Positions 1-12,226 of a DNA stretch of 64,000 bases are shown in pieces. A program made the translations under genes and the position numbers. The notes under the pieces are model-generated. The model was not told the origin of the DNA. It saw only the letters and a list, made by a program, of their open reading frames with translations, and ran no database searches. This DNA comes from Phytophthora sp. 'mugwort' (Eukaryota; Oomycota; Peronosporomycetes; Peronosporales; Peronosporaceae), in the NCBI GenBank assembly GCA_033558025.1, contig JAUCEF010000004.1, positions 1,798,001 to 1,862,000 of the forward strand, in the 5' to 3' direction. Every line of letters starts with the position of its first letter. Positions within the stretch are counted from its first letter, which is position 1.

Positions 1-1
1 T

Positions 2-181
2 CTTCAAAGCTCGATGTACTCGTGCATTATGGATGTAGGAGGCAACGCGTTCAAGCCTCGTCACATGGCCAAAGCGAAGCTTGAACGGGAGGGGCGACTT
101 CCCGTGGATCTTCAATGCACGCCCGAAACAGCTGCGATTGTGTTGCAGCATCGTATAGCACAGGATGCTCGCCATAACTAA
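2..181 (+). CDS. partial open frame at window edge, unidentified
   Basis: An open frame enters from the left edge and ends at TAA 179-181; the first internal ATG long enough to matter is at 29. The visible part encodes about 59 residues, basic in the middle, ending in RIAQDARHN. I do not recognise a domain. It may be the tail of a host gene or of a transposon protein; the surroundings are transposon-rich, which favours the latter. No splice signals or promoter could be tied to it. Confidence 0.25.
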   Translation, partial: LQSSMYSCIMDVGGNAFKPRHMAKAKLEREGRLPVDLQCTPETAAIVLQHRIAQDARHN

Positions 182-1279
182 GCCTAATATGTATTGGGGA
201 TGTCAATTGAGCAAAAGAGTGATACGTGACACCATTTTGAGACGGAGTGGTATACCATTAGAGGCTTCTAGAAGCACTGCGATTTCCAAAGCCACGTAGA
301 AAAGCTCGTAGCGCGGTCTCGCACTTTGATTACAGATTTCCCGTTTTCCCGCCGTACTGTGCTACTCAGAAGTATCGACGACTAAAAAAACGTAGCAAAC
401 TACGTAGTGCTACTTTACGCGCACCGAAAATCAGATATCCCCTTGACTAGAGGAAAGAAGATCGAATCCGCACCCGCTATTATGTTCGTCGGATATTGAC
501 GACATCAACAAGCTCGTCGTGGGCAACAAAGCCGATTAGGACGGGGGGCGCAATGCTTTTAGTGTTATCCTGGAAATAGGGACTAGCGATTGGTTAGCCT
601 AATGTGTGAGCTGTGAGATAATTAGCTCTCTTATTTGGTACTCTAAATCACTACTTGTGTCGCCATCGCCTCTAAAACCCTCTGATGTGATAAGCCAATG
701 GCTGTGCTTGCCATGGAAGCGCCGTATCGAAGGCTTGTCGTCGATTCGGCCCAGAGAGCATGTAGGTGGCGCAGATGATTCGAAGTGTGGTTGTGGCAGA
801 TGTACGATGTTCTCCAGTATATCATTCGATATAATAGACGGACAACACGTGGTTCGATCTTCGCGCGCAGCATTATTCAGACCGTGCAATATGCATTACG
901 ACAATGTACACACCTCAGCACATGTGCACCCGGTCCAAGTATCGTTCCGGTCGAGGTTGCGCCACAGGAGGCGCTTATACCTAGATCGCAATGCCGTAGC
1001 TGGTGGGGATGAGTCACAGCTAATGCTGGTGTATTATCCCCAATCCGATGGACAGTTTAGGCACCGCTCACTGTTGGTTTTACCGGCGTTCTTGATATCG
1101 GTCGCGGCGTCGCTGCTTGCGAACATTTTATGACGGTTTTCAGCCAGGCTGCCGATTACGGATGCTTATTTAGTGGGAGTGACATTGAGAGACAAATAAT
1201 GATCAACAGCAATCAGAATCCTCTGCATAAAATTATGTCATGTAGGAAAAGCAATACATAATAATACCATTATGACGGT
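182..1279. other. no supported gene
   Basis: Several open frames up to 175 codons occur on both strands, but none shows a recognisable domain or convincing composition, and they overlap each other. The stretch may be the decayed 3' side of the hAT remnant that follows. Confidence 0.5.
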
Positions 1280-2611
1280 AATCCATGTGATTTCTTCAGT
1301 TTTTGTGACGATCAAGAGTGCCTACATCAGTAGCTCGCGTTCTGGTGAAGAAAGAGTATTTGCTCGAGCGTTGCCAGGAGGAGGCTGTCGCGCGGAGCGT
1401 GCACATGCGACGGTTGCATGCGGGACCGGGGATAATGTCTGCGATGTAGTCATCTTCCTTGTCAAAGTCCTCAATCAGCTTAAAGTATCGGTGCAACATT
1501 CCGGAAAGTTGAACTCCATCTGGTGTCTTGCTGAACTACAGGCCAACGGCTCATTTTCTGCCTATAATTACCCTAAATACTCACTAATTAAGCTAATAGG
1601 TCATCAAGGCAAAACGCCCCGAATAATGGAATGAATACCTGAGTTTAGCCGATTGTGTCAGAGTCTGTAGCTTGATCATCAGCGCATGTACTTCGGCAAG
1701 ATTAGACTCATGTTTCGAAGGTTCTCTTGCACGGCTCGGTTGAGTCTGTGCGAAGTACGCCCAACCAATGGAACGCCAACACGCAAAGCGAGTCGTTTGC
1801 TAGCTCTACAATTGGCACCTACAATAAGCAGACATTGATCGAGCTGCTTGCCAAAGTCTCGCGACAGCATTTCGGCTAATAACTCGACGGGCGAGAGCAG
1901 AGAGTCCATTTCGGGCTCGCTCAAAAGAGGGGCCACGCATATCAGTTGGGTCTTCACCTTGCCATCCACTAGGCAAACCCCGAGGAAGTGCTCGGACATA
2001 TGGTCCATCCATCAAGGACAGTGGTCCGGCATCTCAGAGGCGATCAGCCACTTCACCGTCACAGACGCCTTTCATTGCAACTCGACGCATACAGGATCCA
2101 GTGTCGTATAGCTAAAATAAAATAAATATAAACGGTTAATATTGAGTTAAATACGCCTTTAATCTGGGTTAATAAATAGCGGTTCATCTACCGTCTCGTT
2201 AATCGATTCTCACAAACGCGAGAGGAAGATTGGTCATGACAACCCACACGAGCCATCCGTGAATGCTCTGTGAGGACCGTTGAACATAGGTTAGCAACAA
2301 TCAGTCTCAGCAGTCATGACGAGCATTTCGGCCTCGAGATTTGGATGCTCTCGCCTGACGTGCTGCATTAAATTGATGAGCCCATTTCGACGAGTTTGCT
2401 TTTGAACCGTGTCCCAACGACATCGAAACTCTTCGAGAATGACCTCATCGAAGTCGTCCCGGCACGGTTTGAAGTAAAACTCTGTGACTTTGGTAGACAT
2501 GAGCGTCGGTCTGGTGGCGATCGCCATGACCGGAAGCAGAGAGGCAGGGAGGGAGTGGATACTTGGTGGTCGATTGAAAAGTGCACAATGACTACAGAAA
2601 TTTACCCGCAC
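1280..2611 (-). pseudogene. hAT-family transposase remnant
   Basis: Reading leftward, three blocks of an oomycete-style hAT transposase appear in different frames. At 2611-2291 there is a BED-like zinc-finger region ending in NLMQHVRREHP, with the Cys pair degraded (FRCRWD). At 2008-1679 there is the central region with KRLALRVGVPLVG followed by SHRLNRAV, where intact relatives have a conserved GC-SHRLNLAV stretch. At about 1540-1296 there is QDTRWSSTFRNV and then, in another frame, LHRYFKLIEDFDKEDD. Frameshifts and stops separate the blocks, so no functional protein is possible. Family assignment rests on motif recognition; I see no terminal inverted repeats or 8-bp target duplication. Confidence 0.7.
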
Positions 2612-3838
2612 TCAGGTCCAAATATGCTTGGTCCTGGGGGGGGGGGGCTCATAATCTTTAGCATATATTATGCGGTTAGGTAGGCTTCCAAACATATATT
2701 ATGATATGTAATGGGCTCTTATCACACATATTTATGAATGATATGTATAGTCATTATTATTATTGCCATGCTATTTTCGGCAGCCCTACAACCCTTCTCG
2801 ACAACAATTTCACCAGCACATCAGGCGCCCTTTGTGGCATTGAAGAGGCGATACATGCTTAAACAACTCGTCGCTAGGCCGACGACCATGACAACACTAA
2901 AGTAAAAATACTGTACTTCGTCTCCTTCTCGCATTTGTTCTATATAGTTTAAGTACCATTATTTGATCTCTATTTTAAAGTTCTAAAAAGCTAGAGATGA
3001 GGGCAATGAGCAGGCGTGACGTGTAAGTAAACCATAGTTCAGAATCCCGACTCCCCACTTTTTTTTCATAACGCGCTTGTTGATTCAACAGCCCACATTA
3101 TCATCGCCTGGGGCAGCTCCCAAGACAGCTTAGGATCCAACCACTTGAACATCCCCACCTCCGCGACCGGTTCGAGGCCGGCTGCTTGCGAGCGAGCCCA
3201 GCAAACCTGCAAATGCGGTACGAGCAGGCCACACAAAATTATACGGCATCATCGGTCTTCTTAAATAAATTGCGGAAGAGCTACCGGGGGATGAAGAGGA
3301 GCCCCTTCGGAACTCAGGCTCGAAGTCGGCATATCGATCAGAAATTTTACTTGCGCATGCTCATAGTGCCTTTCAACTTGTGTAGTGAGCGTATACGCAG
3401 AGAATAGGGGGCTTTGGAGCAGGTTGCCGCACTTAGTTATCCTCGCCTACATCCTCAATCGAGTAAATCAAGCCAAGGCATCGCGACGCCCGGGTCGATT
3501 CTCACCAGGCTCTAGCAAGTCTAACCAAGACAAGGAATACGGAGGTACGCTGCAACCTCCATCACGCCGGAGCGCGACGCTGCAAGCGGCTATTATACCG
3601 CATTTGGGTCTTTAAGATAGTCATACTAAAGTCTCACCGTCGCTAGGGCCGAATGAAGTTCGTTAAAAAATTTGGAGTGTTGTGGCGGTATTGATCAGGC
3701 TCTCCGATAAATATTGTAATAAAAGTGCAGGCACTACGAGAAATAACCTATGGCGTTTGAAAGGAACAATATCTAAGTAAATTACTGTGGTCAATGGGGT
3801 TGTACTGTCATTTATCGTCGCTTCAACCTCTGGAATAC
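2612..3838. other. AT-rich and mixed intergenic DNA, no supported gene
   Basis: Contains a G10 run near 2637-2646, an AT-rich stretch (about 2680-3000) and short overlapping open frames without recognisable domains. Probably transposon-derived but unassigned. Confidence 0.5.
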
Positions 3839-4027
3839 CTACGGGGCGTGCACCACCTTGGCAACGGTACTCGCATTCCAGAAGCGTCTTTCCAACTTGA
3901 GGGAAGTGATCATCTCGGGGAGCACTGGAATCATTCCCTGTCGATAATGCGGAAGCGCGTGCTTCGCAACGCTAAAATGCCGCTTAACGTTGTTAGAAGT
4001 TGGAGGGATGACCATGTACCCCTCCAA
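3839..4027 (-). pseudogene. hAT transposase C-terminal dimerisation fragment
   Basis: A 62-codon minus-strand frame carries the hAT C-terminal signature: VIPPTSNNVKRHFSVAK, then ALPHYRQGMIP and MITSLKLERRFWN. In intact hAT transposases this region mediates dimerisation and contributes the last catalytic acidic residue; the usual Glu of PTSNxxER is Lys here. It cannot be joined in order with the remnant at 1280-2611: in a single minus-strand element the C-terminus should lie at lower coordinates than the BED region, so this is a second element or a rearranged piece. No N-terminal part is seen next to it. Confidence 0.7.
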
Positions 4028-4120
4028 ACTGCTTCCGCATCGTCCGCAGCTTCTTCCTCACCAAAGTACTTTGTCCGCGAAGCCATGAGAACAACCGTTG
4101 CTCGCTCTCGAACTAGGTAG

Positions 4121-4626
4121 TTCCCGCTACAGGAATCGGCTTAACCTCCCAACACCCGCACTGGTTTTCCCAACTATCCAAAAACTCAAACATGTTGTTC
4201 GAACACCATGTTACGGACGATGCAACACTTTAATTTTGTATTGTCTGTCCTAAGTACGTGAACCGGGTTCTGGAAAGCAAGACACACCAATCTGGTATGT
4301 AGCCGTACCAAAACAACATGTTGTCCTCCCACGTTGTTTTATAGGCCGGTTTGTATGCAGGCGCAGCTAACATGTTGTCCAAACGTGTGCACTTAGTCTT
4401 TATATCGGAGGCTAGACAAGGACGAACCGCCGCAGGAAGGAAACATTGGCTATGCAAAGGGAAAAGGCTACATGCTTTGAAAAGCATGGCACAGAGAGAA
4501 CTACGATCGCTCTTCGTCGCGACGTCATTCACCATCTACACAAAGGAGGAAGTTGTCGCGGTGGTCTGCTCTCCTTTACGTCGCCCATATCCGCAGTCTT
4601 GCTCTCCTCTCGAGCGCGTCCACCTC
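4121..4626. other. flank of piggyBac remnant with repeated palindromic motif
   Basis: No gene supported. The palindromic core AACATGTTG occurs at about 4189-4197, 4315-4323 and 4370-4378, usually followed by TC; the same motif recurs inside introns of the neighbouring piggyBac-type gene. Probably the 3' flank or terminal part of that element. Confidence 0.4.
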
Positions 4627-7600
4627 CTATTCTGGCGCGTTGTCTTCTTCAGCATGCTCGCGGGTGCGGCGCAGGCGCTTCTTCTTCTGCTTTTTCCCCA
4701 CAGCCCGCATCTGGATGTCGCGCCCACCGCGAGGCGGGGGGGGGGGGGAGGGGGGGGGGGGCACGTGGCCCGAGTCCCACTCGAGATGCCATACTTGGTG
4801 GCAGGTGCGGCCGTTCTCTGCTGAGCGGCCGCACGACGTTGCATAGGTAGACATACCACAAAACGAGTCAGTCATAGAGCAAAGCACCATAGTAGCAAAG
4901 CGTATGGAATACTCACCGAGGTTTGTCATTCACTCTGCAAGGGGGGGGGGGGGGCAGTACCACTGAATGCCCACGCACTGGCCGACCTTCGTCTTCCTGT
5001 TGCTGCAAACTTTATATTGGTGCGACCGCACGCGGCTCAACTCTCCGAGCGACTGTGTCTCCGGGAAAATCACTAGTTTGTGCCCACGAGGCACAGCCGT
5101 AGGGAGAAGAGCTGGCGCGTACTGCGCCTGCGTTCCTGGGCTTGCCGCCGACACATAGAATGCACAGAGATACACGTAAACTGCACAAAAAGGTCGCACA
5201 GCTAGTAATCAGTCTAATGACCGTCCAATCTAGCCAACCCACCGTGTCCGCCATGTCTCTGGCGGTCACATTGAGCAGTTGCGCCTGGAGCTGCTGCGGG
5301 AAGGTGCTGTGCGCCGGCTACGCCTCGCCGTTTTGTTCCTTGTCCTCTCGGTGAACGATGAAGGCGTCCACGACCGCCATGTCCACGAGACGAAGGAACA
5401 GAGTCTTGTAGTACTTCCGGAAAGTTACGGCCATCTGCACTGCTACTCGCTGGAGGCGGAGCTGATCGTGCGTCAACCTCGCCCATCCATTTCTGGCAAC
5501 CACGTACCGTAGTTGGGCAGGGGACTGTCACGCTCTGCCCGCCACGCTTGCACCGCTCTACGTATCGCACACATAGCCACAACAATCAGTATTTAAGTTA
5601 ACTCTGAACAGCATGAAAAGCATAAGCATGTTGCCAGTGAACAACATATATCTGATTAGGGAGCGCACGTACCGCATGTGTCCATGACGGGACTGCTGCC
5701 GGTGGCGAGAATCTGGACGGGCTTGTTGTCCCACCACACGGCGGCAGACATGCGCGGGCAGTTCTTGGTGACCGCAATCCGTGTGGTGCCACGCACGATG
5801 CTCTCTGGACGCGGGCGGTTCTTCACGCGGATCGTCTGGCGGTAGCCCAGCCGTCGAGCCATCACTGTGCCGACGGAGTACACACCTGGACGCAGCAGCT
5901 GGTACGCGAGTTGCACCGAGGTGTAGAATCGGTCTGTGACAGCACAGTGGTATACACCGGGCTTCCAAGGCGGTAGGACAGCATTGAGGTTCCTTAGGTC
6001 GGCCGCCGGCTCGGAGTTGGTGTCCGCCGACGGTGCCTCACCGCTGATCCTACTTGCGTGTTGGACCTTTCCACAGCACACTTCCAGCCTAAGTCAACAT
6101 GTTGTCACAAAAGACCATGAACAACCAGGACATGTAAGCAAAGCAACATGTTAGACTTAGCAAAAAAAGCCCCGCGGATCCCCATGAGGGGACCGTGGGG
6201 CAAAAAAAGCACATACAAGACATCCACAACCAAGGCATCCATAAGCCGGACAGATAAACACAGACCAAACACGTACCGTAGGCAGTAAGAGGTGTTAGCA
6301 CAACACGTCATAAAAAGCTTGGTTCCCCATTTATATGGCTTGTCCTTGAGGTATTGTCGGGTCCTATTGAAGCGGCTGCGCGACGGAATGACCGCTTCGT
6401 CGAACGCCAGCACGCCTGGCGTTTTGAAAACTTGCCGGAACGTTGTCTGCACCGTGTCCACGACCGAGCGCACCTTCCAGGCGCGGTCCGTCAACGCTTT
6501 GGGGTGCGCGTTGTGCGTGAAGTGGAGATGCTGCATGATTTGAGCGAACCGATTGCGGGGCATGTAACGCTCGAAGGTACCTGGAGGCACGGCGCCCACA
6601 GCAGTCGTAGCGCAGTGATCCGCGAAGTTGCGCGCCTGTGGCATCAGCATGCGCGCCACGAACAGGCCCATACAGACCAGCAGCTCGTGCGGCTCGATTG
6701 GCAACTTTCTCGCCTCCTTCTCGTAAATTTTGGCTCTGGTCCGGCGCGCCGTTCTTTTTCTCCCTCTCATACATGCGATCCACCCGCTCGTCCAGGTGCT
6801 GATTGCAGTACCAGTTGCTTTCCTCGGCGATCTTGCGCCATATTCACTTCGAAAGGAAGTACAGGAACAGGGCGAGCGGGGAGTCCGCCAGAGCCAACAC
6901 AGAGTGCGATGGGCCTCGTACTGGTCCGGGTATGCGACGCCAGGCCGAAAGTTGTTTGGTTCTGGTGCACCAACAGATAAGACATCAAACGTAACATGTT
7001 GTCAGAACGATGCAACTCATGTTGTAAAAAAACCGCATGACACTTACCGAGCTCCCATCCGTCATCACACATCTGACGTACCGCAGCCTCATCGCGCAGA
7101 CAGCTGGCCAATAAATTGTTGAGACTTCCTCGGAAGCTTGCCGCTCTTCAGCCTCATCCACTGCAATACCCCCCGCTTCTGCGTCAACAGCCTCCCCCCA
7201 CCTCGTCATCATCGCACCACCCCAATTCGACGTCCTCTGCATCCACGTCGCCGCCGCCTTCGTCACCGGAGTCTATTGGCACATAGCCACCTGACACCAG
7301 CTCGCCAGGGGCAACAGCATTTACGCCAGTACTATATACAGCTGCAGCAATGCTCGACAAACCACTAGTATGATCAGCTTCAACAACGATGTTAGCCACA
7401 AAGAATTAACAAGCATACACGTAGAACAACATGTTGAATTAGCACATGTTATCATAAACTGCTGGATACCCAACCATGCAGTCACATACCTCGCTTGACG
7501 AACTGGAGTCACCGGGACCTCTACATCCACCAATTCAAGGCTCGGGAGCGATGTCTCGCTAACATAGGAGCCGCTACTGGAGTCATCAGCGTCCGCGTAC

Positions 7601-8090
7601 GGTGAGTGCGACGCTTCTTCACAGACGCGGACGGCGTCGTCCTCGCGCGCCTCTTACCGGCTTCCTTTGTACCCGAAGCACGCTTAGCCTCGGAGGCTTG
7701 CCTCTCCGTGGCAGCCGTGCGGGATGTTCCCTCCTCCAACCGAAGCAGCGCCGTCCGACGCGCCTCTTCGTCGCTTGCTTCGGCTTCCATTGTTGCGGCG
7801 CACGCAGATATGTGTGCGCTCGCTCGCTGCGATGCCGCAAGCTTTCGCGTCCTCCTCCTCCTTCTTGCGATTCTCTATCTGCTTCTTCGTTGGCGGTTTG
7901 GCAGCCTTCTTTGCCGCAGACTGCCGAACGGCAGTAGGCGCGGCCTTCCGCTTGGATGCAACTACACGTTTCTTCTCTGCGGCGCTTGCAGCCGCCTTGC
8001 GTTTCTTCTCCGCCGCCGCCAGGGTGAGCTGGTAGGCACCCTGCTTGCCCATCGGCGGTTTGGACTTGTTGCGCAGCCGGTCAAGCATGT
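4627..8090 (-). pseudogene. piggyBac-type (PGBD-like) transposase gene, multi-exon, frameshifted
   Basis: Minus-strand remnant of a piggyBac DDE transposase. In order: Lys/Ala-rich N-terminus (8088-7684); acidic segment with VPIDSGDEG (7399-7184); DDGWELG just before an intron at 7047-6962; the DDE core with VLAFDEAVIPSRSRF and YLKDKPYKWGTKLF (6770-6277); an intron at 6276-6089; then HCAVTDRFYTSVQLAYQLL (6088-5673); an intron at 5672-5558; ERCKRGGQSVTVPCP; DQLRLQR and TFRKYYKTLF (5503-5318); a Cys/His-rich tail HQYKVCSNRK (one expected Cys is Tyr), an intron at 4916-4821, and CHQVWHLEWDSG near the end. Splicing across 6276/6089 gives a continuous CLR-LEVCCGK. Decay includes a small deletion frameshift near 5480, another after 5320, and poly-C/G runs at 4736-4761 and 4940-4954. 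Piggybac-family catalytic Asp residues are present in two blocks, but the gene as it stands cannot encode a full protein. Confidence 0.8.
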
Positions 8091-8860
8091 TTTTTCGCCG
8101 GTTTTATTTCCGAGCTCGGGGGCGTGGTCGTGCTCGTGGTGGCGGGCGGGGGCGTTGTGGGCGTGGGCGCCATCTCTGTTTCGTCGTCGCCCTCTGCTCT
8201 GGGCCTGGCGGATGGGGTTTTGTTGGCTGGCCGGGTTTCTGCAAAGTTCCGCCGCCGCTCGGCCTACTGTAGTTGGCGCTCCCCATCGCTCAGACCCTCG
8301 AGCGACTGGAGCCGTAGCGCGTGCTCACGTCAGATCGTCCGGCGCTCAACCATTTTCCCGAAGAGCGTGGTCTTCTCCCGTCAAACTTCCAAATGGCTGG
8401 CTGTGGCGGCTACCGGCCACTGAACCGCCTTGATTATCGGTTTGATCAGGAAATAAACGGATTTGACAGGATCTGTGACCCAATTTGGACAAAAAACCGG
8501 CTGGTCGTTCTATCCCGCGACGGGACCCCCTCCGGCCTTGTCTTGGTACTTTCACCTCCACCCCTGTGCTTGTCTTCAGAAACGAACCGTTGCCCTTTTT
8601 GGTACTTCGGCCGTTTAGACTTGATTAAAGTATCGAGTCGCTTTTTGTAAGCTTGTGCTATTGTTAGCATGTTGTCTATCAACATGTTTGAAAAAAAATA
8701 CATGTTGGCAAAAAAACAACAACATCGGTTTTTTTTTTTTTTGGGGGGGGGGGGGGGGGGTAAACCGGTGCAGTATCAGCAACTCATCATCCGTTACTAC
8801 GTCGTGTCTTGCATGCCAACACGCATGCTCCTTAAAACTCGGGTTCCATGACAATGAGAG
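8091..8860. other. probable 5' part or flank of the piggyBac element
   Basis: Overlapping open frames, mostly Arg/Pro-rich shadows, with no reliable domain. Palindromic AACATGTT-like motifs recur near 8667, 8681 and 8700, as in the piggyBac introns, suggesting this belongs to the same element. A plausible true start codon for the transposase was not found. Confidence 0.4.
8729..8760. repeat. T14-G18 homopolymer junction
   Basis: Fourteen T run directly into eighteen G on the plus strand. Length is likely imprecise in the assembly because both runs are error-prone. Confidence 0.9.
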
Positions 8861-10889
8861 CATCGGCGTCGAGGTATTTGCTGATCACTGGGTGCTTCTC
8901 GACGAGCGCGCCAGTTTTGTCATGCACGTTGAGAAGCGCCACGCTGTTGTCTTGCAGCTTCAAAGTCGCCGACTGAAAATCGCCCAGCTCATTGAACAGG
9001 CTTCACAAACGATTTCGATACCTTCGCTAACGACACAACTGCATCGCCACTTCGATCAAGAACAGACCGCAACTTGAAGTAGCGATCAATAATCTTGTAA
9101 GTCGAGCTTCATCTTGTCGCTTGGCGGAGCCAGGACGCAAATTTGTCTTTTTACAGTAACCAGTTTTTTTTAGAAAAACCAGAATTCAAAAATGGAAAAT
9201 TACAAATGTGTATTACAACTTTGCCGAAGAGGGCAACGTTGTTAAAATCTCACATCTTCTTCATCAGCCGTTGTAGCTGGTCCAGCTGGGACTTGTTGTC
9301 GGGTAGGAACAAGTTTACATCCAAACTCAGGCGATGGCTAACGCATCAAATAAATGAAACTTGGAGCAAATCGGACAGCCTCGTATTGACGGAGCAGTAG
9401 TCCGCGACGAGAAAGGTGATGATGGTGATGTCCCGGCGAAATTAGCATCTATCTTTCTATAGAAAGACGGGATACCTCTAATGAAAGGAATATGCCTCCT
9501 TGACATGTGGTCCTCAGCACCTCAACAAGTAGCACCTTCTCAGAGCTGGTCGTGCTCGAACATGGCGAAGACTGCCGTGCAATGATCCAAATGGAAGCTG
9601 CACCCGGCCATGATGATAACAAATTGTACAGGGAGGAGGTCGTCGATGGCACCCAACCTCCCTCATGAACGAATCCCCTCAATTCAGCAGCGTCGGTGGA
9701 AACCCACTTCATGATGGTTTACTCGTCGACGGTAAGTTGCAATCTGTGACGAAGTGATCCAGAAGTACGCGGTCTGGCTCTTCTGGTCAATGAAGGTCGC
9801 GACTGTGTCAGAGCCGAACCCGCTGTCGATCATCGCGACGGCGTAGTCAGAGTGCTGCTTCAACACGTGGTTGAAGAGGTTGAAGTAGCAAGGCAAGTCT
9901 TCAAATCTTGTTGTCGACCGGTGGTAGACTGGCAGCAAAAGTGCTCCGTGTGTTCATCTTACGCGTCGAGCGCCAGCGTGATGAAGTAGGAGCAGACCCG
10001 TTTGGTCGGAAGGGGGTTGCTTGGACCACGGTAACATCAAGAATGATATCATTTAGGCATGACACACTACAAGATCTTGCTCTGCAACCATCCAAAACGA
10101 AGACGTATCTACGTAAGTCTGGCGGCTACGGAGGACGGTGGCGGACAGCATAAAAGATCCCTCTTGTAACAATTCCCATAGTACCCTATCCGATAAGGGA
10201 AACATATCTACACGTCCTCTAGCTCATCCTAGAAGCTGAGGTACGTCGTAAACTGTAGGTGTCACAAAGGTTTTGTCGCAGAGTGTATGAGTCGAGATCG
10301 CAAGGTACAGAAAATCCTCTCGACCGTGATAACTGAATGCGACACACGTTGAGAGATCAATAACCGACAAGCTGGTTTGCGGTTTGTAAGCAACATTCTG
10401 GGTTATTACTAAACCGAGGTGCTTAACCATGGCGATGGTCCATTTTCCAACTGGATTCCAAGAATTTTGATGTTGCCGCCTTGCTTATACCCTAACTCCT
10501 CTCTAAATGCTCGTTGCATGTTTGAACCCCTGCATCGCTTTTATGACAACACTTCATCGCATCTGCGGAAGACTCTAAAGTCATCCCTTCACTTTTTTTC
10601 CGTTCCCGCACGTCCCTCATCTCTATGCGTCAGCTTCTAGCTCGCGCTGGACACCGTCCACCTCACACTCAACGCGGCATAACTCCTCGTCCATCGGATC
10701 GTCCACTAGTTTACCGGTGAAACCGACTCCCAAGTGTACCATTATTCCGGCACACTCCGTTTTTAACGACTTCATTGAGTCATAATAGAGCCGCTCCCGA
10801 GTCATTACACTCGAGAGGATTGACAAAATTCATTGTAACGTAATGATCGGAGCAATTCGTTATTATGAATTGCTACTTGGATCCGCACG
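8861..10889. other. unassigned, probably decayed mobile DNA
   Basis: About 2 kb of short overlapping frames. Minus-strand pieces at 9938-9684 (with AMIDSGFGSDTVATFID) and 9712-9449 look protein-like and may be parts of a transposase, but I cannot name the family. Minus-strand frames at 10430-10224 and 10826-10623 also look protein-like without a recognisable domain. Confidence 0.4.
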
Positions 10890-11064
10890 TTGCTAACGAT
10901 TCATGAATCCGTTTTGGACAGGTTTCTAAATGGGCATTTTGTATGCTCACCTGAAATAGCTTACTGTTCGGATAGACGGGTATGCGTTTTCCGCAGCCAC
11001 TCGCTCTCCGCCGTCCACACCCAAGTCAATCACACTCCAAAGTGCTGCCAGAGCAATCACAGCC

Positions 11065-12226
11065 ATGGAGAAGGGCAAGGCTGCGATGGAAAACATGAAG
11101 AACATGAAGATGCCGCCTGGAAGCAAGGGACCGGCGACCGCGCTGGTCAAGGTGGCCGTGTTCACGGGCGCTGCCATCTATGGCGCCTACCTGTCCATTT
11201 ACAACGTACCGCCTGGACACCGCGCCGTGGTCTACAGCCGTATCGACGGTGTGGGCCACCAGGTGATCGAGCAGGGCACGCATTTCCTGATCCCATGGCT
11301 GCAGCGCCCCCTGATCATGGACGTGCGCACGCGTCCGCGTACCTACGCCTCGCTTACGGGAACCAAGGATCTGCAGATGATTAACATTTCCATCCGTGTG
11401 CTGTCCAAACCCGACCGCGCGCGTCTGCAGTGGCTCTACCAGAACCTCGGCACGGGTAAGCGGCGACTGCGTTGCACTGAATAAGGGGGGGGGGGGGAGA
11501 GAGAGAGAGCACTGATCTGACGTTTGTGGTGGTGATGCAGACTTTGATGACAAGGTGCTGCCGTCGATCGTGAACGAGGTGGCCAAGCAGGTGGTGGCTC
11601 AGTTCACGGCCGCCGAACTGATCTTCCAGCGTGACCACGTCTCGCGTCTCATTATCGAGAACCTGGTACGTTCTTGCAATAGATGAGTGCGTGTTATGAG
11701 AGCTTGAAGTTCCGTATGCTAACGTTGCTGTCCGTATTTTATGGTGGTAAATTGGAATTGCGGCCTAGTAGAAGCGTCGCGCGGACCGTTTCGCCATCAT
11801 GCTGGAGGATGTGTCTATCATCCACCTGACATTCGGCACCGAGTATACGGCCGCTATTGAGGCCAAGCAGGTGGCGCAGCAGGACGCCGAGCGTGCTCGT
11901 TTCGTTGTGGAGCGCGCCATTCAGGAGAAGAAAAGTACGGTCATCCGTGCTCTCGGTGTGTCCAAGTCGGCTGAACTTGTGGGTGAGGCCATTAAGAACA
12001 ACCCGGCCTTCGTGCAGCTGCGTCGCCTGGACGCCGCTAAGGAGATTGCCACGGTCATCTCGCGCTCGGCCAATAAGGTGTACCTGACTTCGGACTCGCT
12101 GCTGCTCAACATCCTGCACGACACGGACCAGTCCTCGTACGTGCCAGTTGAGGCTGTTTATAATGTGTTTTTTTATGCTAACATTGCTGTCTCCGTGTAA
12201 TATTCAGGATTGGCAAGAAGAAGTAA
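11065..12226 (+). CDS. PHB2: prohibitin-2, four exons
   Basis: Exons 11065-11455, 11541-11665, 11772-12136 and 12208-12226 join to 299 codons, the usual PHB2 length. All three introns (85, 106 and 71 bp) are GT-AG. A single N-terminal membrane anchor lies at about residues 20-40, followed by an SPFH/Band-7 domain with NVPPGHRAVVYSRIDGV and HFLIPWLQRP, and a C-terminal coiled coil beginning EAKQVAQQDAERARFVVERA, then AIKNNPAFVQLRRLDAAKEI and VYLTSDSLLLNI. In known biology PHB1/PHB2 rings in the mitochondrial inner membrane act as a chaperone scaffold for membrane proteins, AAA proteases and cristae organisation. Splicing removes premature stops, for example TAA in intron 1. The short last exon gives an IGKKK tail. 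The next gene, TIM23, is also mitochondrial and on the same strand. Assignment to PHB2 rather than PHB1 rests on length and the N-terminal/loop sequences. Confidence 0.93.
11485..11509. repeat. G13 plus (AG)n microsatellite in PHB2 intron 1
   Basis: Thirteen G followed by six AG dinucleotides lie inside the 85-bp first intron; length is probably variable between isolates. Confidence 0.85.

Noticed and set aside
606..1133. 175-residue plus-strand ORF
   Set aside because: No domain, overlapping frames on the other strand of similar length, and atypical composition; treated as chance.
5489..5512. A further tiny intron (GTACGTG...CAG) in the piggyBac gene
   Set aside because: Only about 15 bp between donor-like and acceptor-like words, too short to be spliced.
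4627..8090. Domesticated functional piggyBac-derived gene
   Set aside because: Frameshifts near 5480 and 5320, a lost Cys in the C-terminal zinc region and homopolymer runs make a full protein unlikely.
7606..8433. 275-residue plus-strand ORF rich in Leu/Arg/Ser
   Set aside because: Shadow of the Lys/Ala-rich N-terminal part of the minus-strand piggyBac gene in GC-rich DNA.
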